Assembly: GCA_019233415.1 (NCBI GenBank)
Contig: JAFAMK010000342.1
Coordinates: 1-8,072, forward strand
From: Vulcanimicrobiota bacterium
GTDB lineage: Bacteria > Vulcanimicrobiota > Vulcanimicrobiia > Vulcanimicrobiales > Vulcanimicrobiaceae
Direction of reading: 5' to 3'
DNA length: 8,072 nt
The position numbers were made by a program, and so were the translations under genes. Positions 6,191-8,072 of this stretch are shown here, piece by piece. Position 1 is the stretch's first letter; each line of letters opens with the position of its first letter. The notes beneath the pieces are model-generated. The model had not been told where the DNA came from, searched no databases, and saw only the letters and a list, made by a program, of their open reading frames with translations.

Positions 6191-7420
6191 CTACCAGTCC
6201 TTCTTGCACGTCGACTGCGACTCGGGGCGGAACGCGCGGCCCGGCGGGATCGTCTGGACGACCTTGAACCACGCGTGCGGCTCCTTCACCTGGTCCTTCG
6301 GGAGCACGTCGACGACGTACATCTCGTGGATCACGCGGTGGTCGCGCGCGCGCCATTCGCCGCCCCGGGCGTAGAAGTCGTTGAACTGGCGGCCGTCGAG
6401 ATAACCCTGGACCTTGTCGGCGTCGGTCGTCCCGACCGCCTTGACCGCACTCAGCCACTGCGACGCCGCCGAGTAGTCCGACGCCTGGATGTCGGTCGGG
6501 CGCAGCCCGTGCATCCGCTTCGCGTACTTGTCGGCCCACGCGCGCGCAGCCTTGTCCTGGTTCCAGTACCACGACGTCGTGATGCGCGAGCCGGCGAAGA
6601 CGTCGGGCAGCGCATCGACGTCGCTGAGGAACAGCAGGCCGACGGCGATCTTCATCGTCTTGTCGAGGCCGAACTGCTTCGCCTGTTTCATCGAGTTGAC
6701 CGTGTCGGTGCCGGCGTTGAACAGCCCGAGCACCTGGGCGCCCGAGTTCTTCGCCGCGAGCAGATACGACGAGAAGTCGGTCGTCGTACCGAACGGGTAG
6801 AGGTCGGCCTTCTGCACCTTCCCGCCCTTGCGTTCGATCGCGGCCGTGAAGTCGGTGAGCATCGACTGACCGAATCGGTAGTTCGGCACTAATGCGTACC
6901 AGTTCTTACCGCTCGCCTGGGCCGCGATGTTCGAGCCGGTCGAATTGGCAAGCGCATAGGTGTCATAGGCGTAGTGATATGTATACCGATCGCAATTTGC
7001 CCCCGTAAGGTCGGAGGAACCACCACCGGTGACGATCGCGAGCTTGTGCTTCTCCTTCGCCACCGCGGCGACGGCGAGCGCGACGGCGGAGTTCGTCAGG
7101 TCGAGCGCGAGGTCGGCGCCGCCGTCGTACGCTTCGCGCACCTTGATCGCCGCGTCCGGACCGTTGTTGCGGTGGTCGATCGCGACGACCTCGACCGATC
7201 GCCCGAGGACCTTCCCGCCGAAGTCCTCGACCGCCAACTTCGTCGCCTCGACCGCACCTTGGCCGGCGAGCGCGGCGTAGACGCCGGACATGTCGGTGAC
7301 GACCGCGATCTTGATCGGGCCACTGTCGGCGGCGCGCGCCGGGGACGGCGGTCCACCGAGTGTCGAGGTCAACAGCCCCAGCGCAAGTGCGGCCGGGAGA
7401 ATACGAAAACCAGGCTTCAT
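6191..7420 (-). CDS. livK: Periplasmic solute-binding protein of the Liv-type ABC importer
   Basis: Type I periplasmic binding protein (Peripla_BP_6-like), 409 residues, that captures the ligand and delivers it to LivHM. The signal peptide covers residues 1-30 (KPGFR, then a hydrophobic stretch, then ARA before A31) with no lipobox cysteine, so it is secreted by Sec and free in the periplasm. The mature start IKIAVVTDMSGVYAALAGQG (36-55) is the first lobe of the fold; AVEDFGGKVLGRSVEVVAID (63-82), TGGGSSDLTGANCDRYTYHY (131-150), NYRFGQSMLTDFTAAIERKG (180-199) and NAGTDTVNSMKQAKQFGL (235-252) match a subgroup of unknown ligand rather than classical LivJ/LivK. Two cysteines (C143, C405) are the only ones in the mature protein and may form a disulfide. 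ATG 7420 is supported by GAGGG just upstream (complement of CCCTC at 7426-7430). The symbol reflects the role; the substrate is not established. Confidence 0.93.
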   Translation of the reverse strand: MKPGFRILPAALALGLLTSTLGGPPSPARAADSGPIKIAVVTDMSGVYAALAGQGAVEATKLAVEDFGGKVLGRSVEVVAIDHRNNGPDAAIKVREAYDGGADLALDLTNSAVALAVAAVAKEKHKLAIVTGGGSSDLTGANCDRYTYHYAYDTYALANSTGSNIAAQASGKNWYALVPNYRFGQSMLTDFTAAIERKGGKVQKADLYPFGTTTDFSSYLLAAKNSGAQVLGLFNAGTDTVNSMKQAKQFGLDKTMKIAVGLLFLSDVDALPDVFAGSRITTSWYWNQDKAARAWADKYAKRMHGLRPTDIQASDYSAASQWLSAVKAVGTTDADKVQGYLDGRQFNDFYARGGEWRARDHRVIHEMYVVDVLPKDQVKEPHAWFKVVQTIPPGRAFRPESQSTCKKDW

Positions 7421-7502
7421 ATCTACCCTCGGTGTCGGGTAATGAGTTGCCCGGACGTTTCCCATCGCGCCCGTCGTCCCTGCCGGAACGCGGGCCGCCG
7501 TG
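7421..7502 (-). promoter_or_regulatory. livK upstream region with operator-like inverted repeat
   Basis: The 82-bp gap between the esterase stop and the livK start must contain the livK-livH-livM promoter unless transcription reads through from the esterase gene. It holds an imperfect inverted repeat at 7436-7453 (CGGGTAA, 4-nt spacer TGAG, TTGCCCG; one mismatched pair), lying 16-33 nt upstream of ATG 7420, and the sequence TCCGGCAGGGACG further upstream. No convincing -10/-35 boxes were recognised. A Shine-Dalgarno GAGGG sits 5 nt before the start. Confidence 0.4.
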
Positions 7503-8072
7503 CTAGAGGTGCGCGCCGACGAACGCGAGCATCGTGGACGCCGCGGTGCGCCAGAAGCCGTCGTCGTGACAGCCCGCGGCTTCGACGACCTCGGCAGTCG
7601 GGCAGGCGCGCGCGAAACGGCGCACGCCGGGGAGAAACGGATCGCGCCGCCCGACTGCGATGTGGACGGGACGACCGCGCAGTGCGGTCGCGTGCGCGAG
7701 AACGTCGTAGCGCGCGTAGTCGGCGGCGGAGTCGAACGCATCGCCGACGCTGCGGTTCTCGTCCTCGTACGACGGAAAGATCGCCGGCCCGGCGACCGCG
7801 ACGGCACGGTAGCGCAGCGGCTCGCGCTCGGCCGCGAGCAGCGCGCCATAGCCACCCATCGACTGCCCCATGATCGCTTCGCGCAGCACCTGCGCGCCGA
7901 GCACGCCGCGCACGACACGCGGCAAATCGATCGTCGCGACGGCAAGCCGGTCTTCGCCCGACGTGCGCGGATGAAAGTACGACTCGCCCGCGTCCAGCGC
8001 CGCAATCGCGAACGGTCGGCCGCCGCCGCGCAGATACTCCGTCAGAAATCCGTCCATGCCGATCGTGAGCAC
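7503..8072 (-). CDS. Putative alpha/beta-hydrolase esterase (esterase D/PF00756-like), N-terminus beyond window
   Basis: 189 residues are visible; the frame is open at the right edge, so the true start lies outside and the GTG at the edge should not be taken as the start. Catalytic triad elements are all present: nucleophile elbow GQSMGGYGALL (serine 71 of the visible part), acid GRRDPF (D144) and GCHDDGFW (H169). Other conserved pieces are ALDAGESYFHPRTSGED (25-41), GPAIFPSYEDE (95-105) and FDSAADYARYDV (113-124), which I associate with small predicted esterases of actinobacteria and other high-GC bacteria. Such enzymes hydrolyse carboxyl esters; the substrate is unknown. The lack of a visible signal peptide is uninformative because the N-terminus is missing. 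It is on the same strand as livK, 82 bp upstream of it, and may be co-transcribed. Confidence 0.85.
   Translation of the reverse strand: MLTIGMDGFLTEYLRGGGRPFAIAALDAGESYFHPRTSGEDRLAVATIDLPRVVRGVLGAQVLREAIMGQSMGGYGALLAAEREPLRYRAVAVAGPAIFPSYEDENRSVGDAFDSAADYARYDVLAHATALRGRPVHIAVGRRDPFLPGVRRFARACPTAEVVEAAGCHDDGFWRTAASTMLAFVGAHL

Noticed and set aside
7421..8005. Minus-strand in-frame N-terminal extension of livK up to 8005
   Set aside because: It would put about 195 arginine/serine-rich residues before a perfect signal peptide and overlap the esterase gene in another frame; ATG 7420 has its own ribosome-binding site.
1..8072. CRISPR array, insertion sequence or integrase
   Set aside because: No repeated 25-40 bp units, no transposase or recombinase motifs, and no terminal inverted repeats were seen on either strand.

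Overview
This is an 8.07 kb, high-GC window (roughly 70% by eye) from a bacterial chromosome. It is dominated by a complete branched-chain-amino-acid-type (Liv/HAAT family) ABC importer whose genes are split into two blocks. The solute-binding protein has a cleavable Sec signal peptide rather than a lipobox, which favours a diderm (two-membrane) host. Codon use is strongly G/C-ending, and GTG, probably CTG and possibly TTG starts are used. The phylum cannot be fixed from this sequence; a high-GC diderm lineage (for example Eremiobacterota/Vulcanimicrobiota or a proteobacterium) is only a guess.

Layout. Positions 1-981 (minus) hold a hydroxyacid-oxoacid transhydrogenase of the iron-dependent alcohol dehydrogenase superfamily, cut at its C-terminus by the window edge. 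It is divergent from livG-livF (plus, 1002-2446), the two ATPases of the importer, which are joined by an overlapping TGATG. livF ends 3 bp from the convergent end of a minus-strand AAA-type ATPase (2450-3274, COG3910-like). Upstream of that ATPase is a divergent spacer (3275-3477) with a perfect 9-bp-arm palindrome. It is followed on the plus strand by a small gene resembling DUF4258 (RelE-like fold) proteins (3478-3771), a second small gene overlapping it by ATGA (3768-4073), and a doubtful 73-residue ORF (4119-4340) that ends in a GC hairpin plus T-run. On the minus strand, reading right to left, come a partial esterase-like alpha/beta hydrolase (7503-8072), then livK (binding protein), livH and livM (permeases) as a tight operon (7420 down to 4364).

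How the parts fit. LivK, LivH, LivM, LivG and LivF make one complete importer. The usual collinear K-H-M-G-F order is broken: the permease/binding-protein block and the ATPase block face each other across a 1.9 kb island carrying the ATPase and the small-gene pair. The binding protein belongs to a branch of type I periplasmic binding proteins that is not the classical leucine-binding one. With a hydroxyacid-using dehydrogenase next to livG and an esterase next to livK, the substrate may be a small organic acid or amide rather than leucine; this is inference only.

The most unusual points are the toxin-antitoxin-like overlapping pair with an upstream palindrome covering its apparent ribosome-binding site, the probable CTG start of livH, the split liv cassette, and the almost absent spacer between the divergent starts of the dehydrogenase and livG.
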